57,937 nucleotides of DNA. Source: Candidatus Daviesbacteria bacterium. GTDB lineage: Bacteria; Patescibacteriota; Microgenomatia; Daviesbacterales; UBA10151. The stretch spans positions 1 to 57,937 of the forward strand of contig JAKFWZ010000053.1 in NCBI GenBank assembly GCA_021731695.1. Reading direction: 5' to 3'. A program made the position numbers and the translations under genes. Shown here piece after piece: positions 38,655 to 45,970 of this stretch (position 1 is its first letter; each line of letters starts with the position of its first letter). Below the pieces are notes generated by a model that saw nothing but the letters and a program-made list of their open reading frames with translations, was not told the origin of the DNA and did not search any database.

Positions 38655-39533
38655 GTAAGTCCAAAGTTTTTTATCTTCGGGCCAGGTGGGAACGGGCATA
38701 AATTTTTCAATTAGCCACGAAAATGGATGAATCATGCCTGGTTCTTCATTATTCATCCAGTGATTCGTTGCCCATTGCCAGCCGCCTTTGGATTGAATTC
38801 CCAGCTTGTGTCTCCTTAATGCATTGCCTGCAACCTCCTTGTAGTAGCGGGCATTTTTAAACAAATGAGCGTACCAGGTGTTTTTATTAACCTTGACTTC
38901 GCCTCCACCTAACCAATATTTTAATCCAACCTCCATTTGCTCCGCACCAAAAGGGCTGTAGGCTGTTACTCTGTCATCCAAAAATCCCACTTTCTTCATA
39001 AAATACTTTCTGTTGGCAATATAACAGCTTCCCTGCATGATCATAGTATCGTCTATTAAATGATCCTTTCTTTCAACTGCCCGCGCTTTCCACTCAATAG
39101 GGAACATCGCTTTGCCAAAGATTCCGCTGGCGACGGGATATGTTAAATAGTGATAATCCTTGGGCGGGAAGCGCATATCCCTTTTCCAGCCGTCAGCATA
39201 TAAGGAATATCTCCTCGGAACAACCAGCCAGTTTTCTTCCATATTGCCGGTGATAATTTTGTCAAAACCCGGACCAAAAACGCAGTGCGCGTCACACTTC
39301 ATAATATATTTACCGCGTGCCACCTTGAGTCCTTTATTAATTCCGCCCCGCATGCCTAATGGAGATTTCGGGTAATTAAACTTAACCCGCGGATCATTTC
39401 TCGGGAACTCAACCGGAATTCCGTCATCGACATTTACAAAGATTTCTATTTTACCTTTCGCGTTATCTAAAATACTGTCGATTGTTTGGAGTAGATAAGG
39501 TTCTTTGTACGAGGGGATAATTATCGAAAGCAT
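38649..39533 (-). CDS. GT2 family glycosyltransferase
   Basis: 294 residues. LSIIIPSYKEPYLLQTIDSI, KIEIFVNVDDG, GMRGGINKGLKVARGKYIMK, CDAHCVFGPGFDKII (metal-binding Asp), MQGSCYIANRKYF and NKNTWYAHLFK. Paralogue of 41433-42212 and of the N-terminal half of 24242-26272. The nearly fixed phrases K-C-D-A-H-C, Q-G-S-C and N-T-W-Y-A-H mark one subfamily, so the three probably use related donors. The last residue before the stop is encoded by the heptad repeat. Confidence 0.82.
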   Translation of the reverse strand: MLSIIIPSYKEPYLLQTIDSILDNAKGKIEIFVNVDDGIPVEFPRNDPRVKFNYPKSPLGMRGGINKGLKVARGKYIMKCDAHCVFGPGFDKIITGNMEENWLVVPRRYSLYADGWKRDMRFPPKDYHYLTYPVASGIFGKAMFPIEWKARAVERKDHLIDDTMIMQGSCYIANRKYFMKKVGFLDDRVTAYSPFGAEQMEVGLKYWLGGGEVKVNKNTWYAHLFKNARYYKEVAGNALRRHKLGIQSKGGWQWATNHWMNNEEPGMIHPFSWLIEKFMPVPTWPEDKKLWTYD

Positions 39534-39579
39534 AGAGTTTTTTTATCAGACTCTTTTTTCCCACATCAGGCTAGAACTG

Positions 39580-40710
39580 TCAAGGCTGAGCTGTGTTTTT
39601 CGTCGATTTTAAAACACCGAGTTTTGACATTTTTAACTGGGTTTTTTTAAGAATGGTGGCATTCATATCCTGAGATTTAAACCATTTTATAAACTGCGCG
39701 ATATTTTCTTTTTCAGAATATTCAGGTTTCCAGCCGAGTGATTTGAGCTTTTTTATATCAGAAAATGCATGCCTGATATCGCCTGCGCGGTAGCTGCTGT
39801 TAGGTTTAATCTCAGGCTTGATTCCTAATTGATTTGAAATCTGTTTTGCTAAATCCGAGACTGAATATCCTTTTCCGCTGCCGACATTAAAAACTTCATA
39901 ATCAGCTTTTGAAGATTCCATAGCGAGAACATTCGCCGAAGCTACATCTAAAACTGAAACATAATCTCTAATCTGTGCTCCATCTTCGAAGATCGTAGGG
40001 TTTTCGCCTGATGCTAATTGAAGCGTAAAAATTCTTAAAGCGCCCGAATAGACATTTTTAAATGATTGTCTCGCGCCGTGAACAATTGAATATCTCAAAG
40101 CTGTTGAAGGAATATCATGTAATCTGCCGAAATTGATTGCCATTAATTCCTGAGTATATTTAGAAATAGCATAGGCGTTCGGCGGATCATTATGATCTTC
40201 GGTATTCGGCAGTGAAGCAATCTTCCCTTTGCACTTTGGGCATTTAGGATCCCAAATGCCTTTTTCTAAATCTGATTCGGGCCTGTCTTTTGGATAAACG
40301 ATTCCGTCTTTAGAGCATTTCCATTTGCCCTGACCGTAAACGAATTGAGATGAAGCTACGACAATTTTTTTGACGGGCAACTGCTGCGAGACTATAACTT
40401 CATAAAGATTCGCAGTGCCTGTAATATTGATTGAAGTGAATTTTGAAAATTCAGGCATTAAATCCATCCAGGCTGCGAGATGAATTACATATGAAATGCC
40501 ATCCAGAGCTTTTTTCCAGTCGTTCTTATTCCAAACATCGCCTTTGATTTTTTCAATTCTTTTATCTAAATATTCCGGCCATTTTCCGTTGTGGGTTTTA
40601 GGTGAGAGGTTGTCAAGAATTCTGACAGAGTAGCCTTTTTTAAGAAGAAGATCTGCGGTGTGTGACCCGATGAATCCCGCTCCGCCGGATACTAAAACCC
40701 TGGTTTTCAT
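39580..40710 (-). CDS. NAD-dependent sugar epimerase, dTDP-L-rhamnose 4-epimerase-like
   Basis: 376 residues. Extended SDR: VLVSGGAGFIGSH (7-17, NAD), HLAAWMD, SSQFVYG (119-125), catalytic Y180-x3-K184 in NAYAISKYTQE. A Cys-bearing insertion (C132, C157-x2-C160 in WDPKCPKCKGK) before the active site is a feature I associate with dTDP-L-rhamnose 4-epimerases rather than GalE. It would supply a 4-epimerised deoxyhexose to the glycosyltransferases. A TATAAT at 40717-40722 lies six nt upstream of the ATG, so the mRNA is probably leaderless. Divergent from the nucleotidyltransferase gene, 33 nt apart. Confidence 0.78.
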   Translation of the reverse strand: MKTRVLVSGGAGFIGSHTADLLLKKGYSVRILDNLSPKTHNGKWPEYLDKRIEKIKGDVWNKNDWKKALDGISYVIHLAAWMDLMPEFSKFTSINITGTANLYEVIVSQQLPVKKIVVASSQFVYGQGKWKCSKDGIVYPKDRPESDLEKGIWDPKCPKCKGKIASLPNTEDHNDPPNAYAISKYTQELMAINFGRLHDIPSTALRYSIVHGARQSFKNVYSGALRIFTLQLASGENPTIFEDGAQIRDYVSVLDVASANVLAMESSKADYEVFNVGSGKGYSVSDLAKQISNQLGIKPEIKPNSSYRAGDIRHAFSDIKKLKSLGWKPEYSEKENIAQFIKWFKSQDMNATILKKTQLKMSKLGVLKSTKNTAQP

Positions 40711-40743
40711 TGTGCTATTATACCCGCGCTTACCCTAATTACT

Positions 40744-41436
40744 ATGCAGGCTGTTATTTTATGTGCCGGTAAAGGCACGAGATTGAATCCACTAACTGAA
40801 ACGTTACCTAAAGTTATGCTTCCTGTTGGCGGACAACCGCTTCTGGGCAGGCACATAAAACATCTTAAAAAATATGGAATCAACGAGATCTTCATTAATC
40901 TGCATTATCTGCCTGATTCTATAACAGATTATCTTGGGACAGGGGAAAAGTTCAATGTCAAAATAACTTATTCAAACGAAAAAGAACTTTTGGGGACCGG
41001 AGGAGCATTAAATTCATTTAAAAAAACACTAAAAAAGACATTCTTTTTACTATTCGGAGATATTCTTACCCAGTTAGATATAGATAAATTATTGAAGTTT
41101 CATAAAGAAAAAAACGCAGATATTACAGCAGTTGTTGCTGAAACAGATCATCCTTTAGATAGTGACCTGGTAAGTTTTTCGCCTGATTTTAAAATAGGGA
41201 AGATTTACTTTAAGCCGCACAAGAATAAGCCTGAAACCGGTTACGGACTGGCAGCTGTTTATATGATTGAGGCTGAAGCTTTGGGGTCTTTGCCGGAGGG
41301 AACTTTTGAATTTGAAAAAGGGTTTTTACAAAAACTGGTAGAGGAGGGGAAGTCAGTATATGCTTATATGACTAATGAATTGGTTAAGGATATTGGAACG
41401 CCTGAGAGATATGCCAAAGTTAAGAACCAGGTTTAA
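40744..41436 (+). CDS. Sugar-1-phosphate nucleotidyltransferase
   Basis: 230 residues. The signature AVILCAGKGTRLNPLTETLP then KVMLPVGGQPLL binds NTP and sugar phosphate; later come LLFGDILTQLDIDKLL and ELLGTGGALNSF. The protein ends without the C-terminal hexapeptide domain of bifunctional enzymes. It would make NDP-hexose (GDP-mannose or dTDP/UDP-glucose type) for the island. It is the only plus-strand biosynthetic gene here and overlaps the convergent GT2 gene by 4 bp. Confidence 0.85.
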   Translation: MQAVILCAGKGTRLNPLTETLPKVMLPVGGQPLLGRHIKHLKKYGINEIFINLHYLPDSITDYLGTGEKFNVKITYSNEKELLGTGGALNSFKKTLKKTFFLLFGDILTQLDIDKLLKFHKEKNADITAVVAETDHPLDSDLVSFSPDFKIGKIYFKPHKNKPETGYGLAAVYMIEAEALGSLPEGTFEFEKGFLQKLVEEGKSVYAYMTNELVKDIGTPERYAKVKNQV

Positions 41437-42212
41437 ATACCCCATTTAGGTCTAATTTCTTTTTCATAATAGTCCCGCCAGACCTTCAAAGAATAATCCC
41501 AGCTTTGTTCATTGTTTGATGGATTTTCTTTTGTGCCGTTATTATGCGTCCTTGGAAAATCTCTGTGCTTGTGTGCATGCCATGTATTTTTATTGACCAT
41601 TAATTTGCCTCCGGCCTGCCAGGCTTTAAAGACCATTTCATGACTATCCTGATAGTGTGGTCCATAGCCTTCAGTCTGAAGCTCTCCGACAACTTTATCC
41701 CACCAATCTCTCTTCATAACCCAACAGCTTCCCTGCATTGCCATCGACTCCTGAATTGGCTCATTATCATTTCCCGGGGCTTCAACACCTGAGAATTTTT
41801 GACCTGCACCCGCGCCAACAATCTTAAGTTTCATAAAATCAACTGGCGGAATATTCATAACCTCCCATTTAACCGGATCAAGGAAATATCTTCGTGGAGT
41901 AACTATCCAGTTTGGTTCCAGATCGCGGGTTAAGATAACGTCATAGCCTTTGCCGAACGAACAATGTTCATCAGTTCTCATAATAAATTCGCCTTGCGCA
42001 ACAGCAACTCCGGCATTAATTGCGCCTCTCATTCCGCGGTTCCGCCCTAAATGTACAACTTTAACTCTTTCGTCAGAATTAAGAGGGGTTTCAGGCCAAT
42101 AACCATCTAAAACTGCAATGATTTCTATTTCCCCTTCGGCATTATCTAAAAGCGACTGAATTGTTTTGTGAAGCAGGGGATCTTTGTATGAGGGAATAAT
42201 GATAGATAACAT
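41433..42212 (-). CDS. GT2 family glycosyltransferase
   Basis: 259 residues. LSIIIPSYKDPLLHKTIQSL, IEIIAVLDGYWPETP, GMRGAINAGVAVAQGEFIMR, TDEHCSFGKGYDVIL, MQGSCWVMKRDWWDKV and NKNTWHAHKHRDFP. Member of the same subfamily as 38649-39533. A perfect leaderless promoter is upstream: TTGTAA (42242-42247), 17 bp, TATAAT (42219-42224), six nt to the ATG. It therefore starts a transcription unit at the right edge of the island. Confidence 0.85.
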   Translation of the reverse strand: MLSIIIPSYKDPLLHKTIQSLLDNAEGEIEIIAVLDGYWPETPLNSDERVKVVHLGRNRGMRGAINAGVAVAQGEFIMRTDEHCSFGKGYDVILTRDLEPNWIVTPRRYFLDPVKWEVMNIPPVDFMKLKIVGAGAGQKFSGVEAPGNDNEPIQESMAMQGSCWVMKRDWWDKVVGELQTEGYGPHYQDSHEMVFKAWQAGGKLMVNKNTWHAHKHRDFPRTHNNGTKENPSNNEQSWDYSLKVWRDYYEKEIRPKWGI

Positions 42213-42218
42213 AGCGCG

Positions 42219-42247
42219 ATTATATGAAGGGAGCCTCTATTTTACAA
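42219..42247 (-). promoter_or_regulatory. Promoter TTGTAA-N17-TATAAT, leaderless
   Basis: Minus-strand boxes at 42242-42247 and 42219-42224. The ATG begins seven bases past the -10 box. Confidence 0.8.
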
Positions 42248-42257
42248 GCTGTGGGGT

Positions 42258-42917
42258 TTAGAAGACGTTATTGTAGTAGTCATAACTGAGTTTTTTCCTT
42301 GAGCCCCAGCCTGAAGGGAAGTTTACTTCGCCTTTCGCATAGCGGAACGAGCCAGTATCTGTATCTACTTTCATAATGAACCAGTTGCCGGTTTTATTTG
42401 TATAACCATAAAAGGCAATCTCTTCATCGTCAATTTCACTGATGGTATATCCGTCTGTCGGTTGATTTTCCGCCGGATTAATTTTATTTCCGGTTGTATC
42501 TTCAAGAAAGACCTTGCTCTGGGGACCGCTGTTATTGCCAAGGAAAAGATTCTCAGCCTTTTTATTGAAAAGAGAGAATAAGAATAAGGTTACACCTGCA
42601 CCACCGATTAACTTCAAAAACGCTCTCTTATCGATATCAGCTATGCCAAAACCTTTTTTGCCTTCTGTTTCTTCCTCAGCTTTTTCAGTCTGTTTTTCTG
42701 GTTTAGCGTCTAAAACTGTTTCGAAGGCAAAATTATCAGATTCATCAAACTGCTTTCTGGCCCGCAGAGGAAGCATTCTGTAGGCAAAATAAATTAATAC
42801 AGGATAGAGGACGATAGCCAGAGTTAATTGAGCGTAATTCGTTGCAGTCATAAAAGCTGCAATAACAGCCAGACATGCGATGACGAAACTTGAATAGGCC
42901 AGTAAAATTCTTTGCAT
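42258..42917 (-). CDS. Membrane protein with internal Tat-like motif
   Basis: 219 residues. Two N-terminal membrane helices (about 5-25 and 30-47), a charged loop, then DKRAFLKLIGGAGVTLFLFS (about 96-115), which looks like a twin-arginine signal with K97-R98 in place of R-R and F-L-K after it. The remaining 100 residues form an outer domain (YTISEIDDEEIAFYGYTN, NWFIMKVDTDTGSFRYAKGE). Internal Tat-type segments of this kind occur in Rieske-like proteins. No cofactor motif is visible. It follows the MerR-type gene after 2 nt, so they form one unit. Confidence 0.65.
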   Translation of the reverse strand: MQRILLAYSSFVIACLAVIAAFMTATNYAQLTLAIVLYPVLIYFAYRMLPLRARKQFDESDNFAFETVLDAKPEKQTEKAEEETEGKKGFGIADIDKRAFLKLIGGAGVTLFLFSLFNKKAENLFLGNNSGPQSKVFLEDTTGNKINPAENQPTDGYTISEIDDEEIAFYGYTNKTGNWFIMKVDTDTGSFRYAKGEVNFPSGWGSRKKLSYDYYNNVF

Positions 42918-42919
42918 AC

Positions 42920-43987
42920 TTATTGAATCTCCTTAATCTCGGCAAATTTTTCTGATATAAAACCTTCTGCTTCATAAAACCTGATTCGATACCATGAAGA
43001 ATCGGCAGAGATCATTTGAAAAATCTGGCCATCCAAGGCTTTGCCGATTGTTGCTGATTCAGTTGAAGGCTTTTCTCTGATACTTATGGAATCAGCGCCT
43101 AAAGTGTTAATAGAAAGAAAAGCTGATGTCGATGCCGGTGTTATGAAATCCGGTCCGGCGGCACCTTCCTCTCTTTTTACCTGAGCTGCTTTTGTTGATT
43201 CTGTGGCCTCTTTGTAATCTAAAGCTCCTTCTATAAGGGTTTGCATATATTCCAACGTTCCGGCATCAGGTGCTTTCTCTTTTTCCTGAGTTTTTTCCAG
43301 ATCCTCTAATTCCTTTGGTGTCAGTATCGACGGGTTATCATCTATAAGAGTTATTCCGGAAAGTAGGGCTTTTGTCTGAGCAGTATGTGCTTTTATTTTT
43401 TCTGTAGAGGCAAGAGTGATATTTGTTACGCCTATTGCAATAAGTAATCCAAAAATAACAGTTAAAGCAAGCATTTCAGGTGCTTTATGTAATACTCCTT
43501 GCAGGAACTGGTTTTGCAAAAAAGGGGAGGAATAAGATTCATTTTTTTGTGATGAAGGCTTGGTTACCTCAGTTTTAACAGGTTTTTCAATAATATACTC
43601 ATCAGAGCTGTACTTCTCTTTTGATTTAAGAGCTTTCTTGCCGGCAAAATAACCACTTTTTAGAAAAGCATCTAAAGAGGTCTTCGTATAAACTCTCTCT
43701 TTTGCATGATTCCTCTTTGGTACGAGAAGACCTCTTTTTTCCAGCCTTCTAAGAGTAGTAGGAGAGATGCCCAGCTTGCGTGATGCTTCTGATATAGATA
43801 GAGGTTTACCGGATTTGTGGTTTGCGAGCTCTTCGAGTGTGAAATAGCGATTTTTACCATCAAGCCTTACTGAATGTAAGACTCCAGAGTTATCCCATCT
43901 TCTGATTGTGTCAATTGAAACACCCAGAAGCTTGGCAGCTTGAGATATTGAAACTAATTTTTTTTGCTTAGGCAGAACGGCGCTCAT
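42920..43987 (-). CDS. Membrane-tethered double MerR-type HTH regulator with extracytoplasmic SH3 domain
   Basis: 355 residues. Two consecutive MerR/excisionase-type winged helices: LVSISQAAKLLGVSIDTIRR (11-30) and LSISEASRKLGISPTTLRRL (63-82). A charged linker, one membrane helix at about 172-194 (MLALTVIFGLLIAIGVTNI), a Glu/Lys/Ala-rich stalk, and a bacterial SH3-like domain at about 295-352 (SISIREKPSTESATIGKALD, SSWYRIRFYEAEGFISEKFA). SH3_3 domains bind cell-wall material outside. The plan suggests a one-component sensor carrying a wall signal to DNA. Four 10-bp-spaced TGTTTA repeats lie upstream and could be its target. Confidence 0.75.
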   Translation of the reverse strand: MSAVLPKQKKLVSISQAAKLLGVSIDTIRRWDNSGVLHSVRLDGKNRYFTLEELANHKSGKPLSISEASRKLGISPTTLRRLEKRGLLVPKRNHAKERVYTKTSLDAFLKSGYFAGKKALKSKEKYSSDEYIIEKPVKTEVTKPSSQKNESYSSPFLQNQFLQGVLHKAPEMLALTVIFGLLIAIGVTNITLASTEKIKAHTAQTKALLSGITLIDDNPSILTPKELEDLEKTQEKEKAPDAGTLEYMQTLIEGALDYKEATESTKAAQVKREEGAAGPDFITPASTSAFLSINTLGADSISIREKPSTESATIGKALDGQIFQMISADSSWYRIRFYEAEGFISEKFAEIKEIQ

Positions 43988-44076
43988 ATTTTTCTATGTA
44001 TTGGTTATCCTCTGCTTAGGTAACCCTTACTCCGCATTTCCGTCTGCTTAGCTAGTTTCTCTGTTAGGCTAGATAG

Positions 44077-44093
44077 TTGTCAACAATTGACAA
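44077..44093. promoter_or_regulatory. Palindrome TTGTCAA-CAA-TTGACAA between divergent regulators
   Basis: Perfect 7-bp half sites. The right half includes a TTGACA -35-like box (44087-44092). Confidence 0.55.
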
Positions 44094-44097
44094 AGTT

Positions 44098-44133
44098 TGT
44101 TTATAAATGTTTATAATTGTTTACTATTGTTTA
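44098..44133. promoter_or_regulatory. Four TGTTTA iterons at 10-bp spacing
   Basis: TGTTTA begins at 44098, 44108, 44118 and 44128, so all copies face one side of the helix. They lie between the divergent MerR-type and excisionase-type HTH genes, a natural operator for either. Confidence 0.65.
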
Positions 44134-44151
44134 ATTCGTTAGCTTTAAAAT

Positions 44152-44427
44152 ATGGAAGAACTTTTCACAGTTGAACAGGTGGCCAAACTCTTAAAAGTCC
44201 ACCAAATTACAGTTAGAAGGTATGTAAAAGAGGGCAAATTAAAAGCTTTTCGTGCTGGAGGTAATGTCAGGATCTCAGCAGAAGCACTAAAATCATTTAC
44301 TCAGAGTTTTGTTCCTAAAATTAAAAACCCCAAAGCCGCCTCAGCTGAGGCTAATTTCTCCTTTGATGACCCTCTTTTCAGGCTTAAGGCGAGAGGACTT
44401 GGTATGAGCAGATTGGATCAAAAATGA
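44152..44427 (+). CDS. Excisionase-type HTH protein, likely antitoxin of the PIN gene
   Basis: 91 residues. The winged helix FTVEQVAKLLKVHQITVRRY then VKEGKLKAFRAGGNVRISAE and AL is the HTH_17/excisionase type. The C-terminal 35 residues (KPAASAEANFSFDDPLFRLK) resemble antitoxin tails that block a PIN toxin. A hairpin GAGATTCCGCA...TGCGGCATCTC at 44423-44454 brings in the stop codon. The same reading frame reopens at ATG 44479 and ends at the PIN start, so the original protein may have been longer. Confidence 0.75.
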   Translation: MEELFTVEQVAKLLKVHQITVRRYVKEGKLKAFRAGGNVRISAEALKSFTQSFVPKIKNPKAASAEANFSFDDPLFRLKARGLGMSRLDQK

Positions 44428-44454
44428 GATTCCGCAAGCTGACGCATGCGGCAT
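44423..44454. repeat. Hairpin at the 3' end of the antitoxin gene
   Basis: GAGATTCCGCA and TGCGGCATCTC pair over 10 of 11 positions around AGCTGACGCA. It contains the TGA that ends the antitoxin frame. Confidence 0.65.
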
Positions 44455-44478
44455 CTCCTGTTCGTTGGAACAATAAAT

Positions 44479-44538
44479 ATGCCTACAACAAGTAAAAAGA
44501 GATTTAAGATCAAAGATCGCAAAAATTTATTCTTATGA
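44479..44538 (+). CDS. 19-codon frame coupled to the PIN toxin
   Basis: ATG at 44479 to TGA at 44536-44538 (MPTTSKKRFKIKDRKNLFL). The stop overlaps the PIN start as ATGA. It lies in the same frame as the antitoxin gene, 109 codons on. Best read as the detached C-terminal tail of that gene or a coupling leader peptide. Confidence 0.4.
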   Translation: MPTTSKKRFKIKDRKNLFL

Positions 44539-44963
44539 CTGTAATACGGCGCAAAATTTTTATTGATTCTTCTATATTGATTGCCTTTATAGACAGAGGT
44601 GATCCAAACCATCTTAAGGCTACAAAGGCGATAGAGGACATGGCAGGCATTGGTTGCCGTCTTTATACGAGTTCTGAGGTCGTTTCAACTTCATATGGCC
44701 TTTTAGCCCGGACTGTGGGTATCACAGTTGCTCTGGAGTTTCTTCAGGCAATGACCCAGTCAGGAATAGAGATATTATATCCGCAAAAGGCAGACTTAAT
44801 AACTTCATATAGGATTCTTAAGGTTCACCGGGATGAAAAGATTTCACTTAGAGAAGCGATTAGTGCTACTTTGATGCAGAAAAAGGGAATTAACCAAATA
44901 TTAACCTTAGCTCACTGGAATAATTTATTTGGTACAACTGTCAGCAACATTACTTCTGTCTAG
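44535..44963 (+). CDS. PIN-domain toxin, VapC-like
   Basis: 142 residues. The PIN fold starts FIDSSILIAFIDRGDPNHLK (first catalytic Asp), with a conserved Glu in TSSEVVSTSYGLLAR. Later RILKVHRDEKISLREAISAT and GINQILTLAHWNNLFGT cover the third and fourth acidic positions; the usual T-x-D-x-H-F is here L-A-H-W-N-N-L-F, so one acidic residue is missing or replaced. VapC-type toxins cut tRNA or rRNA. Paired with the upstream HTH protein. Confidence 0.8.
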   Translation: MTVIRRKIFIDSSILIAFIDRGDPNHLKATKAIEDMAGIGCRLYTSSEVVSTSYGLLARTVGITVALEFLQAMTQSGIEILYPQKADLITSYRILKVHRDEKISLREAISATLMQKKGINQILTLAHWNNLFGTTVSNITSV

Positions 44964-44976
44964 CAGGATCAAAAAT

Positions 44977-45014
44977 GGTCAACTTATGCATAGGTGGTCA
45001 ACTTTGGCATAGGT
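44977..45014. mobile_element. Tandem GGTCAACTT repeats, possible IS21-type end remnant
   Basis: GGTCAACTTATGCATAGGT (44977-44995) and GGTCAACTTTGGCATAGGT (44996-45014) differ at two bases. Repeated GGTCAACTTT words at this spacing recall the multiple terminal repeats of IS21-family elements. No transposase gene is present. Confidence 0.4.
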
Positions 45015-45486
45015 CTGTGAAAAAATATTCTATCCTATAAAATAATTTTTTCAAAAAAAATGCGATTTTAAGGACTTTTTACGATTATAGGTTATTCAAG
45101 AAATGCATAACGGCCAAGAATTCTTAAATGTCACAAAAGACTTTAAATCCGAGTGATCAATAAAAGTACTCTTTAATAGGCTGTTACAACAGGCTGATTA
45201 AAGTGGAGCCCGAATAGTTAGAGTCTATGAAATAGAGATTTAAAGAGGATATTTTCTCAATAGCGAAAAATTCCTTTAAATATAAGCCTTTTTCAATATA
45301 CATTTTTTTATATCAAAATAATATTTATTTTAATAACATTTATATGTTAATAGAAAACAATTAAAATTGTATATTGTGCTGCAAGCAAATTGAAGCAGAA
45401 GCGGGAAGTTTTATACATTTTTTGAGGAATAAAAAAAACGACTATAATGAACTCCTTAAACCCTTAGTCCGGGCTCTAATAAATAC

Positions 45487-45515
45487 TTGACATCATTGAT
45501 ATAAGCTTTTATTAT
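45487..45515 (+). promoter_or_regulatory. Promoter TTGACA-N17-TATTAT
   Basis: Boxes at 45487-45492 and 45510-45515. The ATG at 45545 leaves a leader of about 24 nt, one of the few non-leaderless cases. Confidence 0.8.
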
Positions 45516-45544
45516 TATTTTAGTACACTTAATCTATCATAGGC

Positions 45545-45844
45545 ATGAATGAACCAATTTTAACAATTTCTATCGCAGCAAAACTTTTAAATATCCACCC
45601 GAGGACAATAATGTTGTATGAAAGAACAAAACTATTCAAACCGCATAGAACTGATACACAGAGACGAATGTTCTCGGATAGGGATTTGGAAGATCTGCAG
45701 TTCATTAAGTTCTTAACTCAGAAAAAAGGCATAAATCTTCAGGGTGTAAAAATTCTTTTGGAGGCTATAGAGAGGGCTGCAAAAGGTGGAGTTAATCTTA
45801 AGAGCTCGCTTTTTCCTGAATTTAAGGCCGAGAAATTGTTTTAA
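45545..45844 (+). CDS. MerR-family HspR-like regulator
   Basis: 99 residues. ILTISIAAKLLNIHPRTIML, YERTKLFKPHRTDTQRRMFS and DRDLEDLQFIKFLTQKKGIN: the MerR winged helix in the HspR arrangement (I-S-x-A-A-x-L...H-P-x-T-L-R-x-Y-E-R...P-x-R-T), followed by a short helix in place of an effector domain. HspR represses dnaK-type heat-shock operons, usually at CTTGA-N7-TCAAG sites; none is visible nearby and no chaperone gene adjoins it. The regulon is unknown. Confidence 0.75.
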   Translation: MNEPILTISIAAKLLNIHPRTIMLYERTKLFKPHRTDTQRRMFSDRDLEDLQFIKFLTQKKGINLQGVKILLEAIERAAKGGVNLKSSLFPEFKAEKLF

Positions 45845-45970
45845 GGCGGCTTTGGGTTCTGATGATATGAATAACTACATTATTGCGAAGCAAAAGAAAA
45901 TGCAGACGATAGTCTGCGATATCTTATTATATAGTGGTTATATATTAAGACATAGTATTGAGCCTGAATC

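Larger units (their letters stand above)
44964..45544. other. 581-bp AT-rich gap without a gene
   Basis: It contains a tandem 19-bp repeat at 44977-45014, a small GGCTGTTACAACAGGC-type hairpin near 45180, long A/T-rich runs, an unassigned TATAAT at 45443-45448 and the promoter of the next gene. No protein or recognised RNA is seen. Confidence 0.5.

Noticed and set aside
12794-41436. Complete prophage
   Set aside because: Phage-like tail modules occur, but there is no terminase, portal, capsid, integrase or replication gene; most genes are glycan enzymes.
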